Positions 36,367-44,539 of a stretch of DNA of 64,000 nucleotides are shown piece by piece. Within the stretch, counting starts at the first letter, position 1, and each line of letters begins with the position of its first letter. Source of the stretch: Pusillimonas sp. TS35 (GTDB lineage Bacteria; Pseudomonadota; Gammaproteobacteria; Burkholderiales; Burkholderiaceae_B). The stretch covers positions 62,001 to 126,000 of the forward strand of contig NZ_WWER01000002.1 in NCBI RefSeq assembly GCF_009857885.1. The letters are read 5' to 3'. The notes under the pieces were generated by a model. It worked only from the letters and a program-made list of their open reading frames with translations. It did not search any database and was not told where the DNA came from. A program made the translations under genes and the position numbers.

Positions 36367-36975
36367 ATGATGGTGCTTTATTCTGGAACGACTTGCCCGT
36401 TCTCCCAACGCTGCCGGTTTGTACTGTTTGAAAAAGGCATGGATTTCGAAATCCGTGACATCGACCTCTACAACAAGCCGGAAGATATTTCGGTGATGAA
36501 CCCATACGGTCAGGTACCCATTCTTGTCGAACGCGATCTTGTCCTGTACGAATCCAACATCATCAACGAATATATCGACGAGCGCTTTCCGCATCCCCAG
36601 CTCATGCCGGCGGATCCTGTCATGCGCGCGCGCACGCGCTTGTTCCTCTATAACTTCGAAAAAGAGCTCTTCGTACACGTGTCGGTGCTCGAAGACCGAT
36701 CGAACACCGACACACGGGCCCAGGAAACCGCCCGGCAGAACATCCGCGACCGCCTGGCGCAGCTTGCTCCCATGCTGATCAAGAGCAAGTACATGCTGGG
36801 CGAAGAGTTCTCGATGCTGGACGTCTCCATCGCACCGCTGCTGTGGCGCCTGGATCACTACGGTATTGAACTGCCCAAGAACGCGGCGCCGCTGCAAAAA
36901 TACGCCGAGCGCATTTTCTCGCGGCCCGCCTACATTGAAGCGCTGACGCCATCCGAGAAGGTCATGCGCCGCTAA
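36367..36975 (+). CDS. sspA: Stringent starvation protein A
   Basis: SspA has a glutathione-S-transferase fold without GST activity and binds RNA polymerase during starvation or stress. The 202-residue protein begins with a thioredoxin-like part containing SGTTCPFSQRCRFVLFEKGM, then NPYGQVPILVERDLVLYESNIINEYIDERFPHPQL broken by the domain linker, and a helical C-terminal domain. The ATG-ATG start at 36367 fits the family. sspB follows after 9 bp. Confidence 0.95.
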   Translation: MMVLYSGTTCPFSQRCRFVLFEKGMDFEIRDIDLYNKPEDISVMNPYGQVPILVERDLVLYESNIINEYIDERFPHPQLMPADPVMRARTRLFLYNFEKELFVHVSVLEDRSNTDTRAQETARQNIRDRLAQLAPMLIKSKYMLGEEFSMLDVSIAPLLWRLDHYGIELPKNAAPLQKYAERIFSRPAYIEALTPSEKVMRR

Positions 36976-36984
36976 GCCACCACC

Positions 36985-37434
36985 ATGCAAGAGTCTTCGA
37001 CCAAGCCCTATCTGATCCGCGCGCTGCACGAATGGTGCACCGACAACGGCTACACACCACACATCGTGGTGACGGTAGACGCCAACACCATCGTGCCGCG
37101 CGCGCATATCCACGACGGGCAGATCACACTCAACATAGGCACCCTTGCCACCAACCGCCTCAAACTGGGCAACGACTACATCGAGTTCCAAACCCGCTTT
37201 GGCGGGGTTACAGAGCAAATCTATGTGCCAGTGGCGGCTGTGTCTGCCATCTACGCGCGCGAAACCGGCGCGGGCATGGGCTTCGACGTGGTCGCATCCG
37301 AGCCCTATCCCGGCACCGAACCTGCACCGGCGGAAGAAGGCAGCGGCCCCAAAGTAGTGTCAGACAACACAGGCCGCCCCCCCACACCGCCCGACGACGA
37401 CCCCAAGCCGCCCCGCTTGACGATCGTCAAGTAA
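36985..37434 (+). CDS. sspB: ClpXP protease specificity-enhancing factor SspB
   Basis: SspB delivers ssrA-tagged proteins from stalled ribosomes to ClpXP. The 149-residue protein has the tag-binding core YLIRALHEWCTDNGYTPHIVV and LATNRLKLGNDYIEFQTRFGG. A disordered Pro/Asp-rich linker follows (about 105-140), and the end PPRLTIVK matches the ClpX-binding tail of the family. It is in operon with sspA. Confidence 0.95.
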   Translation: MQESSTKPYLIRALHEWCTDNGYTPHIVVTVDANTIVPRAHIHDGQITLNIGTLATNRLKLGNDYIEFQTRFGGVTEQIYVPVAAVSAIYARETGAGMGFDVVASEPYPGTEPAPAEEGSGPKVVSDNTGRPPTPPDDDPKPPRLTIVK

Positions 37435-37553
37435 AAGAACAAGGCAGGCATTTGCAGGGGCCGCGCACCCGACTCCTTGCCGCATAAGCGCATACAATGT
37501 TGGCGCCGCACCCACTCCCGGGGGCGGCGTCGTTTATTTTTCCCGCGAAAGTC

Positions 37554-38540
37554 ATGAAACTCACCAAGCATCTTCGCCTGACGGCGCTTGTGGCTGCAGC
37601 ATGCAGCCTGATTCCCGTTGCCGCACACGCGGCGGAATGGCCCACCGGCCGGCCTATTACCATCATTGTCCCGTATGCCGCCGGCGGTTTCGCCGACACA
37701 CGCATGCGTATGCTCGGCGAAGAGCTGGCCAAAGAGCTGAATGCCAAAGTTGTCGTCGAGAACAAAGCGGGCGCCGGCGGCGTGATTGGCACAGCCGACA
37801 TCTCCCGCGCCAAGCCCGATGGCTATACGATCGGTAGCGGCAATCTGGCCCCATTGGCGGTGAACCCCACGCTGATGCCCAAGAACGTCCCCTACGACGT
37901 CAAGAAAGACATTGCGCCGATCATTTTGATCGAAGAAAGCCCGCTCATCCTCAACGTTAACAAGCAAGTGCCGGTCAAGAACCTCGCTGAAGTGATTGCG
38001 CTGGCCAAGAAAGACCCTGGCGCCCTCACGTTCGGCTCCTCGGGCGTAGGTGGTGCGCACCACCTGTCGGGCGAGCTGTTTGCATCCACGGCAGGCGTCA
38101 AGATGACGCACGTGCCCTACAAGGGCGGCGCACCCGCTGCAACCGACCTCATGGCCGGCCATATCGACATGATGTTCGAAATGGGTTACGCCGCGCTGCC
38201 GGCCATCCAGGCCAACAAGGTGCACCCCATTGCGGTCACCAGCGCCAAGCGCCTCGCCCTGCTGCCCGACGTGCCCACCGTGGCCGAATCCGGCCTGCCC
38301 GGCTTCGAGTCCTACAACTGGCAAGGCATTATCGCCCCTGCCGGCACACCCCAGCCTATCATCCAGAAGCTGAACGCGGCATTCAACCACATCCTCCAGA
38401 AGCCCGAGGTCAAAAAGGCCTTCGACGCCACCGGTGGCCAGATCGGCGGCGACACGCCGGAACACTTCCGCGACTTCATCCAGAGCGAAACGAAGAAATG
38501 GGCTGAGGTAATCAAGACCGCCAACGTTACGGTGGATTGA
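37554..38540 (+). CDS. Bug/TctC-family periplasmic substrate-binding receptor
   Basis: This periplasmic receptor has 328 residues with a signal peptide cleaved near AAHAAEWP. Typical stretches are ITIIVPYAAGGFADTRMR, VVENKAGAGGVIGT, SSGVGGAHHLSGELF, VPYKGGAPAATDLMAGHID and WQGIIAPAGTPQP. It stands alone between sspB and a convergent ABC importer operon, with its own terminator at 38599. The ligand is probably a carboxylic acid. The ATG at 37554 is chosen because the signal peptide begins there. Confidence 0.92.
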   Translation: MKLTKHLRLTALVAAACSLIPVAAHAAEWPTGRPITIIVPYAAGGFADTRMRMLGEELAKELNAKVVVENKAGAGGVIGTADISRAKPDGYTIGSGNLAPLAVNPTLMPKNVPYDVKKDIAPIILIEESPLILNVNKQVPVKNLAEVIALAKKDPGALTFGSSGVGGAHHLSGELFASTAGVKMTHVPYKGGAPAATDLMAGHIDMMFEMGYAALPAIQANKVHPIAVTSAKRLALLPDVPTVAESGLPGFESYNWQGIIAPAGTPQPIIQKLNAAFNHILQKPEVKKAFDATGGQIGGDTPEHFRDFIQSETKKWAEVIKTANVTVD

Positions 38541-38598
38541 AACCCGCGCCGGGCGCCCACGCGGGGCGGTATTACCCCGGTGCTGAAACATAGTCTGT

Positions 38599-38622
38599 GT
38601 GGGGCGTGATGCCACGCCCCAC
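38599..38622. terminator. Bidirectional hairpin between convergent genes
   Basis: A perfect 10-bp stem (GTGGGGCGTG and its complement) closes the 4-base loop ATGC. It lies between the Bug receptor gene and the stop of the convergent binding-protein gene at 38626. Confidence 0.6.
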
Positions 38623-38625
38623 CGT

Positions 38626-39441
38626 TCAGGCCGACTCGCCCCCGGTTATTTCCTTGGGCAGGTCGGTGCCGTGGTATTTCTTGAAAATGGCGTTGATCTC
38701 GCCATTCTTCAGGTTCTCGCGGATCAGCGCGTCGAGTTTTTCCTTGAGCGCGGTGTTCTGCTTGGTGACGCCGATACCCATTTTGGCGGTGGCCATGACG
38801 ACCTTGATGTCCAGCGCCTTGGCCGGGTCTTTCTTGTTCAGCGCCGCAACGATGGCGGGCGCGGTAGAAAAGATGCTGGCTTGGCCGCTGGTAATGGCGG
38901 TGATGGCTGTGGCGTCGTTCTCGAAGCGCACGATGTTGGTGCCTGCTGGCGCCAGGCGGGTAACATTTGCGTCGTTAGTGGTGCCGCGCGCAGTCACAAC
39001 GGTTTTGCCAGCCAGATCCTCCATCTTGCTGATGGCGGCCGCCTTGGGCGCGGCGATCACCGACTGGATGGCCGCATAGGGCTCGGTAAAGTCGATGACC
39101 TTTTTGCGCTCATCTGTGATGGACAGGCTGGAGATGACGATGTCCGCCTTGTTGGTCAGCAGGAAAGGGATACGGTTGGCTTGTGTGGTGGGCACGATTT
39201 CCAGTTGCACCCCGAGCGCCTTGGCGATCAGGCGCGCGGTGTCCACGTCCGAGCCGGTTTCCTTCATAGCCTGATCTTTCATGCCATAGGGCGGCGCATT
39301 CAGGTCGATGGCCACGCGCAGTACTTTTTGCGCCATGATTTCTTCCAGCGTATTGGCCTGGACGGGCGTAACGCCCAAGGTCAGCATAGCGGTGGCACAT
39401 GCCAGCGTGGCAAGCGTAGCGCGGCGGGTGAAGGGTTTCAT
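38626..39441 (-). CDS. Polar amino-acid-type ABC transporter substrate-binding protein
   Basis: This 271-residue periplasmic protein belongs to solute-binding family 3. The signal peptide (RRATLATLACATAMLTLG) ends near VQANTLEE. The mature part has VLRVAIDLNAPPYGMKD, the DVDTARLIAKALGVQLEIV stretch, and ADIVISSLSITDERKKVIDFTEPY, all standard marks. It is the last gene of the leftward importer operon (permease, permease, ATPase, binding protein). A minisatellite lies between it and the ATPase gene. Members mostly bind amino acids, but the neighbouring sugar-acid genes make an acidic sugar ligand possible. Confidence 0.92.
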   Translation of the reverse strand: MKPFTRRATLATLACATAMLTLGVTPVQANTLEEIMAQKVLRVAIDLNAPPYGMKDQAMKETGSDVDTARLIAKALGVQLEIVPTTQANRIPFLLTNKADIVISSLSITDERKKVIDFTEPYAAIQSVIAAPKAAAISKMEDLAGKTVVTARGTTNDANVTRLAPAGTNIVRFENDATAITAITSGQASIFSTAPAIVAALNKKDPAKALDIKVVMATAKMGIGVTKQNTALKEKLDALIRENLKNGEINAIFKKYHGTDLPKEITGGESA

Positions 39442-39510
39442 TGTTGTCTCCTGAGGGATGGCATGATTGCCTGTCGTTGGGCAGCGGCAGCCGCTGCGCG
39501 GGCTTCTACT

Positions 39511-39690
39511 GCTGGATTTGGTACTGTTGGATTTGGTACTGTTGGATTTGGTACTGTTAGATTTGGTACTGCGTGATTTGCTGCTGCGTGATTTGCTGCT
39601 GCGTGATTTGCTGCTGCGTGATTTGCTGCTGCGTGATTTGCTGCTGCGTGATTTGCTGCTGCATAACCTGCTTCTGCATAACCTGCTGCG
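39511..39690. repeat. 15-bp tandem repeat (minisatellite), about 12 units
   Basis: Twelve 15-base units run without a break. Four carry GATTTGGTACTGTTG-like units (39511-39570), six are identical GCGTGATTTGCTGCT units (39571-39660), and two are diverged GCATAACCTGC-type units (39661-39690). The array lies between the ATPase stop and the binding-protein start of the importer operon. Because the unit is five codons long, both strands stay open; the leftward frame encodes repeats such as AANHA and TVPNP. Copy number is likely to vary between strains. Confidence 0.9.
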
Positions 39691-39729
39691 TTGCTGCCGG
39701 CCTGCGCTGCCGCAGCCGTGGCACTTGCC

Positions 39730-40470
39730 TCACAGGCCATTGCTGACAAACTGCCTGAGTTCGGGTGTGACGGGCTGGCGCAGGATGTCGGGGCCACCCT
39801 CTTCGTGGATGCGGCCCTGGTGCATGAAAATAATGCGATGGGCCACCTTCATGGCGAAACCCATTTCGTGCGTCACCAGCACCATGGTCATGCCCTCACT
39901 GGCGAGTTTTTCGATTACGCGAAGCACCTCTCCGGTGAGCTGCGGGTCGAGCGCCGAGGTCACCTCGTCGAACAGCATGAGCTTGGGCCCCATGGCCAGT
40001 GAGCGCGCGATTGCCACACGCTGCTGCTGGCCGCCCGATAACTGTTCAGGATAGAAATCGATTTTTTCCAGCAGGCCGACCTGTGACAGCACCGATTCGG
40101 CAACCTCGCGCGCCTGCGCACGCGACATGCGGCGCACGGAGCGCGGCGCCAGCATGATGTTCTGGCCCACCGTCAGGTGCGGGAACAGGTTGTAGCTCTG
40201 GAACACGATACCCACATCCTGGCGCAACTGCTTGAGGTTCTTGCGCTGTATGCCGGCGCCAAACGTGTGGCCGCAGACGCGGATCTCTCCTTCGTTGATC
40301 TGCTCCAGATGGTCCATGCAGCGCAGCGCGGTGCTCTTGCCTGACCCGCTCTGGCCGATGATGGCCACGATCTCACCTTTGTTCACCGCAAGGTCGACGC
40401 CCTTGAGAACGTGGTTGTCGCCAAACCATTTGTGCACATTGCTCAGGCGGACAACTTCAGATGCGTGCAT
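39730..40470 (-). CDS. Polar amino-acid-type ABC transporter ATP-binding protein
   Basis: This 246-residue ATPase belongs to the GlnQ/HisP family. Walker A GQSGSGKST, signature [17 protein letters not shown] and Walker B LMLFDEVTSALDP are intact (DEV instead of DEP is common in this family). LVTHEMGFA holds the switch His. GGAG lies 6 bases before the ATG whose complement is 40468-40470. It follows the second permease gene by 50 bp and precedes the tandem-repeat array. Confidence 0.93.
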   Translation of the reverse strand: MHASEVVRLSNVHKWFGDNHVLKGVDLAVNKGEIVAIIGQSGSGKSTALRCMDHLEQINEGEIRVCGHTFGAGIQRKNLKQLRQDVGIVFQSYNLFPHLTVGQNIMLAPRSVRRMSRAQAREVAESVLSQVGLLEKIDFYPEQLSGGQQQRVAIARSLAMGPKLMLFDEVTSALDPQLTGEVLRVIEKLASEGMTMVLVTHEMGFAMKVAHRIIFMHQGRIHEEGGPDILRQPVTPELRQFVSNGL

Positions 40471-40520
40471 GCACAGCTCCAGTAGCGCCCGGCTCAGGCC
40501 GGGCTTGTGATGGATGAGAC

Positions 40521-41168
40521 CTACCCGCGCGCAATCGTGAGCCGGCGCTCCAGGCGCAGACTCATCCAAGACAGCGGATAACAGATAATGAAGTACAGCA
40601 CCGCCGCCGCACCGAAATACAGGAAGGGCTGGAAGGTGGCGTTGTTGAGAATCTTGGCGTTGTATGACAGCTCGGCAAAGCCGATGACCAGCGAGGCAAA
40701 CGACGTGTTCTTGACGATCTGCACCATGAAACCCACGGTGGGCGGCGTAGCGATGCGCAGCGCCTGCGGCAGGATGACCTGAAACATACGCTGGGTGCGG
40801 CCCAGCCCCAGGCATTCGGCGGCTTCCCACTGGCTTTTGGGCACGGCCTGTATGCAGCCACGCCAGATCTCGCCCAGGAAAGCCGCCGATTGTATGGTCA
40901 GCGCCAGCACAGCGGCCACCATGGGCGGCACCGAGCTATAACCCACAATGGTGGGACCATAGAAACAGACGCCCATCAGTACCAGCAATGGCGTGCCCTG
41001 GATGAGGTTGATGTAGCCGAAGGCCGCTCCGCGTATGCCCGGGCTGTCGGATACCCGCATCAGCGCCACCGTCAATCCGGCGATGCTGGCAAATAAAAAC
41101 GTCAGCACCGACAACACCAGGGTGCCCCAGGCTCCGTGCAACAGATAAAGCGCTTGTTCGTGATTCAT
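40521..41168 (-). CDS. Polar amino-acid-type ABC transporter permease 2
   Basis: This 215-residue HisM/GlnP-family permease has an N-terminal helix (GAWGTLVLSVLTFLFASIAG) and the coupling-loop region SAAFLGEIWRGCIQAVPKSQWEAAECLGLG, which fits the family EAA motif. The start at 41168 is 13 bp after the first permease stop. The two permeases should form a heterodimer. Confidence 0.93.
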   Translation of the reverse strand: MNHEQALYLLHGAWGTLVLSVLTFLFASIAGLTVALMRVSDSPGIRGAAFGYINLIQGTPLLVLMGVCFYGPTIVGYSSVPPMVAAVLALTIQSAAFLGEIWRGCIQAVPKSQWEAAECLGLGRTQRMFQVILPQALRIATPPTVGFMVQIVKNTSFASLVIGFAELSYNAKILNNATFQPFLYFGAAAVLYFIICYPLSWMSLRLERRLTIARG

Positions 41169-41181
41169 GCGCGGCCCCTGA

Positions 41182-41865
41182 TCATAGCGGCGTGCCCAGG
41201 CGGCGCCGACGCACGAACATGACTTTTCCGGCCAACCCGAAGGCGCCGCGCACAACAAAAGACATGGCCAGGTACACCACCCACAGCACAATGAATACTT
41301 CGAAGTTTCGGAAGGTGAGCGCTTGCACATTGCCCGAGATGCCGAACAGGTCTTCCGTGCCCACGGCAGACAGCACGCTGGTAACCAGCATCAGCAGCAC
41401 AAACTGGCTGGTAAGGGCCGGGTATACGCGTTCGAGGGCGGGCGCCAGGATGACGTGCCAGTAAACCTGCAGCGGCGACAGGCCAAGGCACTCGCCCGCT
41501 TCGCGCTGGCTGCGCGGCACGGATTCGATGCCGGCGCGCACGATCTCACAGGTATAGGCGGTGATGTTGACCACCAGCGCCAGCACGGCGCCCGTGAGGA
41601 TGGGCAGCGTGATGCCGATGCTGGACAGGCCGAAGATCAGGAAATAGCTCTGGATGATGAGCGGCGTATTGCGGATCACCTCTACATAGGCACCCACCAC
41701 CTTGCGCAGCCAGGGCACGCCCGAACTGCGGGCGATAGCACAGAGCACGCCCATGCAGAAACCAGCCAATGTCGACCAGAACGACATGAGGAGCGTGGTG
41801 CGCACCCCCTGGAGGAACATGGGCCAGTATTCGAGCACGGCGGCGAAATCAAACTGATATGTCAT
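41182..41865 (-). CDS. Polar amino-acid-type ABC transporter permease 1
   Basis: This 227-residue permease belongs to the HisQ/HisM family. GVRTTLLMSFWSTLAGFCMG and the EAA-loop SVPRSQREAGECLGLSPLQVYWHVILAPALERV (spread over the cytoplasmic loop) are typical. It is the first gene of the importer operon. Its promoter region carries two FadR-type palindromes (41925-41985) shared with the divergent GntR regulator. Confidence 0.93.
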   Translation of the reverse strand: MTYQFDFAAVLEYWPMFLQGVRTTLLMSFWSTLAGFCMGVLCAIARSSGVPWLRKVVGAYVEVIRNTPLIIQSYFLIFGLSSIGITLPILTGAVLALVVNITAYTCEIVRAGIESVPRSQREAGECLGLSPLQVYWHVILAPALERVYPALTSQFVLLMLVTSVLSAVGTEDLFGISGNVQALTFRNFEVFIVLWVVYLAMSFVVRGAFGLAGKVMFVRRRRLGTPL

Positions 41866-41924
41866 CCCAAAACCCTGTTTTATGGGTGAAACAGCGAGCC
41901 TGGCGTTATGCTAACCGCACAAAT

Positions 41925-41935
41925 TGGTAAAACCA
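41925..41935. promoter_or_regulatory. FadR/GntR-type operator, site 1
   Basis: TGGT-AAA-ACCA is a perfect palindrome of the form TNGTNNNACNA, the usual operator of FadR-subfamily GntR regulators. It lies 59 bp before the importer operon start, with the regulator gene on the other side. Confidence 0.7.
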
Positions 41936-41974
41936 GTTATCGATAACCCTAAAACGCGCATTTTTTTGGAATAT

Positions 41975-41985
41975 TGGTTTGACCA
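41975..41985. promoter_or_regulatory. FadR/GntR-type operator, site 2
   Basis: TGGT-TTG-ACCA is a second perfect copy of the same operator, centred exactly 50 bp from the first, close to five DNA turns. Two in-phase sites suggest cooperative binding or a loop by the adjacent GntR protein. Confidence 0.7.
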
Positions 41986-42123
41986 GTTGGGCGTGCGTTT
42001 CCTACCATAGCTCCAGCGTTGGCGAATGCATCGTTTTCCAGCGCAGCGTTTTCAACGCCCCCTTTTTCACCGCCATTGGCCACGCACCGCGTGGCACAGG
42101 GCACATTGCCGGATCGCATTACG

Positions 42124-42837
42124 ATGACTTCCGCCGCCCCCGCGCGCAATTTCCGCAGCTATCTGCACGTTGCCGACACGCTCAGGCGCGCCATCCCCAC
42201 GCTTAAGGTGGACGACAATGGCCGCCTGCCTTCTGAGCGAGAACTCGCGGCACTGCTGAAAATCTCGCGCCCCAGCCTGCGCGAAGGGCTGATCGCGCTC
42301 GAACTGCGAGGCGAGATCGAGATACGCGTGGGCTCGGGCATCTATCTGCGCAACATCGAGGCCGCCCCTGCGCAGGCCGCCGCAACGCCGCTGGGCGACA
42401 GCCCGCACGACGTTAATCAGATGCGGGGCTTTCTAGAGGGCGGTGTGGCGGCCTATGCAGCCTTGCACATCACCCCCGGCCAACTGCGCCAGCTCCGGAA
42501 GAGCCTGCAAGCCATGCAGCGTGCGCTGCGCCAGCCCGGCAAGCAGCGCACGCAATCCATCACTGACGCCGACAGACAGTTCCACATCACCCTGGCCGAA
42601 ACCACCGGCAACGCCTTGCTGCTGCAAACGCTGGGCGATCTCTTCGATCAGCGCTATAGCCCTGTTGCGCAAACCATGCACAAGCATTTCGACGATTTCG
42701 ACGCCTGGCGCGTTGCCGTGCAAGAGCACCAGGATATCTACGAGGCCGTCGCGGCGCGCGACCCTTTGCAGGCGATGGCCGCCATGCAGCGCCACTTAAT
42801 GCGCGCGCACGGCAGACTAATGACCATGATCGGCTGA
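42124..42837 (+). CDS. FadR-subfamily GntR transcriptional regulator
   Basis: This 237-residue regulator has an N-terminal winged helix (about 15-80) with GRLPSERELAALLKISRPSLREGLIALELRG split over the recognition helix, and a helical FCD domain (about 100-230) with DADRQFHITLAETTGN and the metal/ligand-binding His residues in EHQDIY and MQRHL. It is divergent from the importer operon and followed by the UxaA-type dehydratase gene, so it probably senses a sugar acid or breakdown product. The start at 42124 gives a normal N-terminus; an ATG at 42019 in frame is possible but leaves a long low-similarity leader. Confidence 0.9.
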   Translation: MTSAAPARNFRSYLHVADTLRRAIPTLKVDDNGRLPSERELAALLKISRPSLREGLIALELRGEIEIRVGSGIYLRNIEAAPAQAAATPLGDSPHDVNQMRGFLEGGVAAYAALHITPGQLRQLRKSLQAMQRALRQPGKQRTQSITDADRQFHITLAETTGNALLLQTLGDLFDQRYSPVAQTMHKHFDDFDAWRVAVQEHQDIYEAVAARDPLQAMAAMQRHLMRAHGRLMTMIG

Positions 42838-42844
42838 CAACAGC

Positions 42845-42880
42845 GCCGGGCCCGCGCATCAGGGCCGGGCGCCCTTTTTT
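42845..42880 (+). terminator. Terminator after the GntR gene
   Basis: GGCCC (42849-42853) pairs with GGGCC (42862-42866), with three more pairs below a single mismatch, and six T follow at 42875-42880. It separates the regulator from the dehydratase gene starting at 42905, which therefore needs its own promoter or read-through. Confidence 0.6.
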
Positions 42881-42904
42881 CTTTCTTCGCTTCCAGGATC
42901 CACC

Positions 42905-44440
42905 ATGCAGAAGAGCAACCCGCAGAAGACCACCATCCGGCTCAACAAACACGACAACGTCATCATTGCGACCACGCAGCTCATGCAGGGCCAGTCGGCG
43001 GACGGCATTGCGCTGCTGGGCTTGATCCCGTCGGGACACAAGATCGCCGCCTGTGACATCCCGGCCGGCACGCCGGTGCGCCGCTACAACCAGATCATCG
43101 GTGTTGCCACGCGCGACATCCGCGCCGGCCAGCATGTGCACACCCACAACATGGCAATGATGACGTTCGAGCGCGACTACAACTTCTGTGCGCACCGCCG
43201 TGATATTGCAATCAATGAAAACGCGGATACCTTCATGGGGATCGTGCGCGAGGACGGCCGGGTGGCAACGCGCAACTATATCGGCATCCTGACGTCCGTG
43301 AACTGCTCGGCGACAGTGGCCAAGGCAATTGCAGACCACTTCCGCCGCGACATCAACCCGGCCGCGCTGGCGGACTACCCCAACGTGGACGGCGTGGTGG
43401 CATTGCCCCACTCCACTGGCTGCGGCATGGCCTCGGCGGGCGAGGCCATGGATATTTTGCGCCGCACGCTCACGGGCTATGCACGCCACGCCAATTTTTA
43501 TTCTGTCCTCATGGTGGGCCTGGGCTGCGAAACCAATCAGATCGCCGGGGTAATGGCGGCCGGCAAGCTGCAGGAAGGGCGGCGGCTTTACACGTATTCA
43601 ATCCAGGACGCGGGCGGCACGACAAAAGCGGTGGCACAAGGCATTGCACGGGTCAAGGAGATGCTGGCCGAAGCCAATCAAGTGCGGCGCGAACCTGTAT
43701 CAGCGTCACACCTTATGGTGGGCCTGCAGTGCGGCGGCTCGGACGGCTACTCGGGCATTACGGCCAACCCTGCCCTGGGTGCCGCGGTTGATCGTCTGGT
43801 CAAGGCTGGCGGGACAGCAATCTTGTCCGAAACCCCCGAGATCTACGGCGCCGAGCACCTGTTGACACAGCGTGCCGTGAGCCGGGAGGTCGGCGAAAAA
43901 CTCGTGCGGCGCATCAAGTGGTGGGAAGACTACTGCGCGCGCAACCACGCCGAGATGAACAACAACCCGTCAGCCGGCAACAAAGCGGGCGGGCTGACCA
44001 CCATCCTGGAAAAGTCCTTGGGCGCGGTGGCCAAGGCGGGCACCACCAACCTTAACGATGTCTATGAGTACGCCGAGCCTGTGAGCAGCAAGGGCATGGT
44101 GTTCATGGATTCGCCGGGGTTCGACCCAGTCTCGGCCACGGGGCAGGTGGCCTCCGGCGCCAATTTGATCTGTTTCACCACGGGCCGGGGCTCGGCTTAC
44201 GGCTGCGTGCCTTCACCCTCACTGAAGTTGAGCACCAATAATGCCTGTTTCGAACGACAGGAAGAGGATATCGACATCAACTGCGGTACCATCATCAGCG
44301 GTGAAGAAACCATCGATAGCCTGGGCGAGAAGATCTACCGCGGCATGCTGGCGGCGGCGTCGGGCGCCCCCACCAAAAGCGAGCTGCACGGCTACGGGCA
44401 GAACGAGTTCGCGCCCTGGCAAGTGGGCGTGACGGTGTAA
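42905..44440 (+). CDS. UxaA/GarD-family sugar-acid dehydratase
   Basis: This 511-residue protein belongs to the altronate/galactarate dehydratase family, Fe-dependent enzymes that remove water from a sugar acid to give a 2-keto-3-deoxy acid. The N-terminal SAF domain covers about 1-90 (KIAACDIPAGTPVRRYNQIIG). The large catalytic part has GRVATRNYIGILTSVNCS, PHSTGCGMA, GLGCETNQI and LQCGGSDGYSGITANPALG, and the end INCGTIISGEETIDSLGEKIY. The His/Cys-rich motifs are the metal-site candidates. With the SDR and the fumarylacetoacetate-hydrolase-type gene next door it likely forms a sugar-acid pathway. The true substrate is not shown. Confidence 0.88.
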   Translation: MQKSNPQKTTIRLNKHDNVIIATTQLMQGQSADGIALLGLIPSGHKIAACDIPAGTPVRRYNQIIGVATRDIRAGQHVHTHNMAMMTFERDYNFCAHRRDIAINENADTFMGIVREDGRVATRNYIGILTSVNCSATVAKAIADHFRRDINPAALADYPNVDGVVALPHSTGCGMASAGEAMDILRRTLTGYARHANFYSVLMVGLGCETNQIAGVMAAGKLQEGRRLYTYSIQDAGGTTKAVAQGIARVKEMLAEANQVRREPVSASHLMVGLQCGGSDGYSGITANPALGAAVDRLVKAGGTAILSETPEIYGAEHLLTQRAVSREVGEKLVRRIKWWEDYCARNHAEMNNNPSAGNKAGGLTTILEKSLGAVAKAGTTNLNDVYEYAEPVSSKGMVFMDSPGFDPVSATGQVASGANLICFTTGRGSAYGCVPSPSLKLSTNNACFERQEEDIDINCGTIISGEETIDSLGEKIYRGMLAAASGAPTKSELHGYGQNEFAPWQVGVTV

Positions 44441-44458
44441 ATAAAGGCGCTGTTGCGC

Positions 44459-44500
44459 AAACGCCCGGGTGCCGCTTCTGCGTGGAACCCGGGCGTTTTT
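44459..44500. terminator. Strong bidirectional terminator
   Basis: A perfect 12-bp stem (AAACGCCCGGGT and its complement at 44487-44498) with a 16-base loop is flanked by A on one side and T on the other. It serves the dehydratase gene and the convergent hydrolase gene. Confidence 0.85.
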
Positions 44501-44539
44501 ATGGCGCCAGCCTGGTACGGACAGCAGCAAGCCTGCCCG

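Noticed and set aside
39511-39690. Possible CRISPR array
   Set aside because: Units are 15 bases and directly adjacent, with no spacers and no cas genes, so it is a minisatellite.
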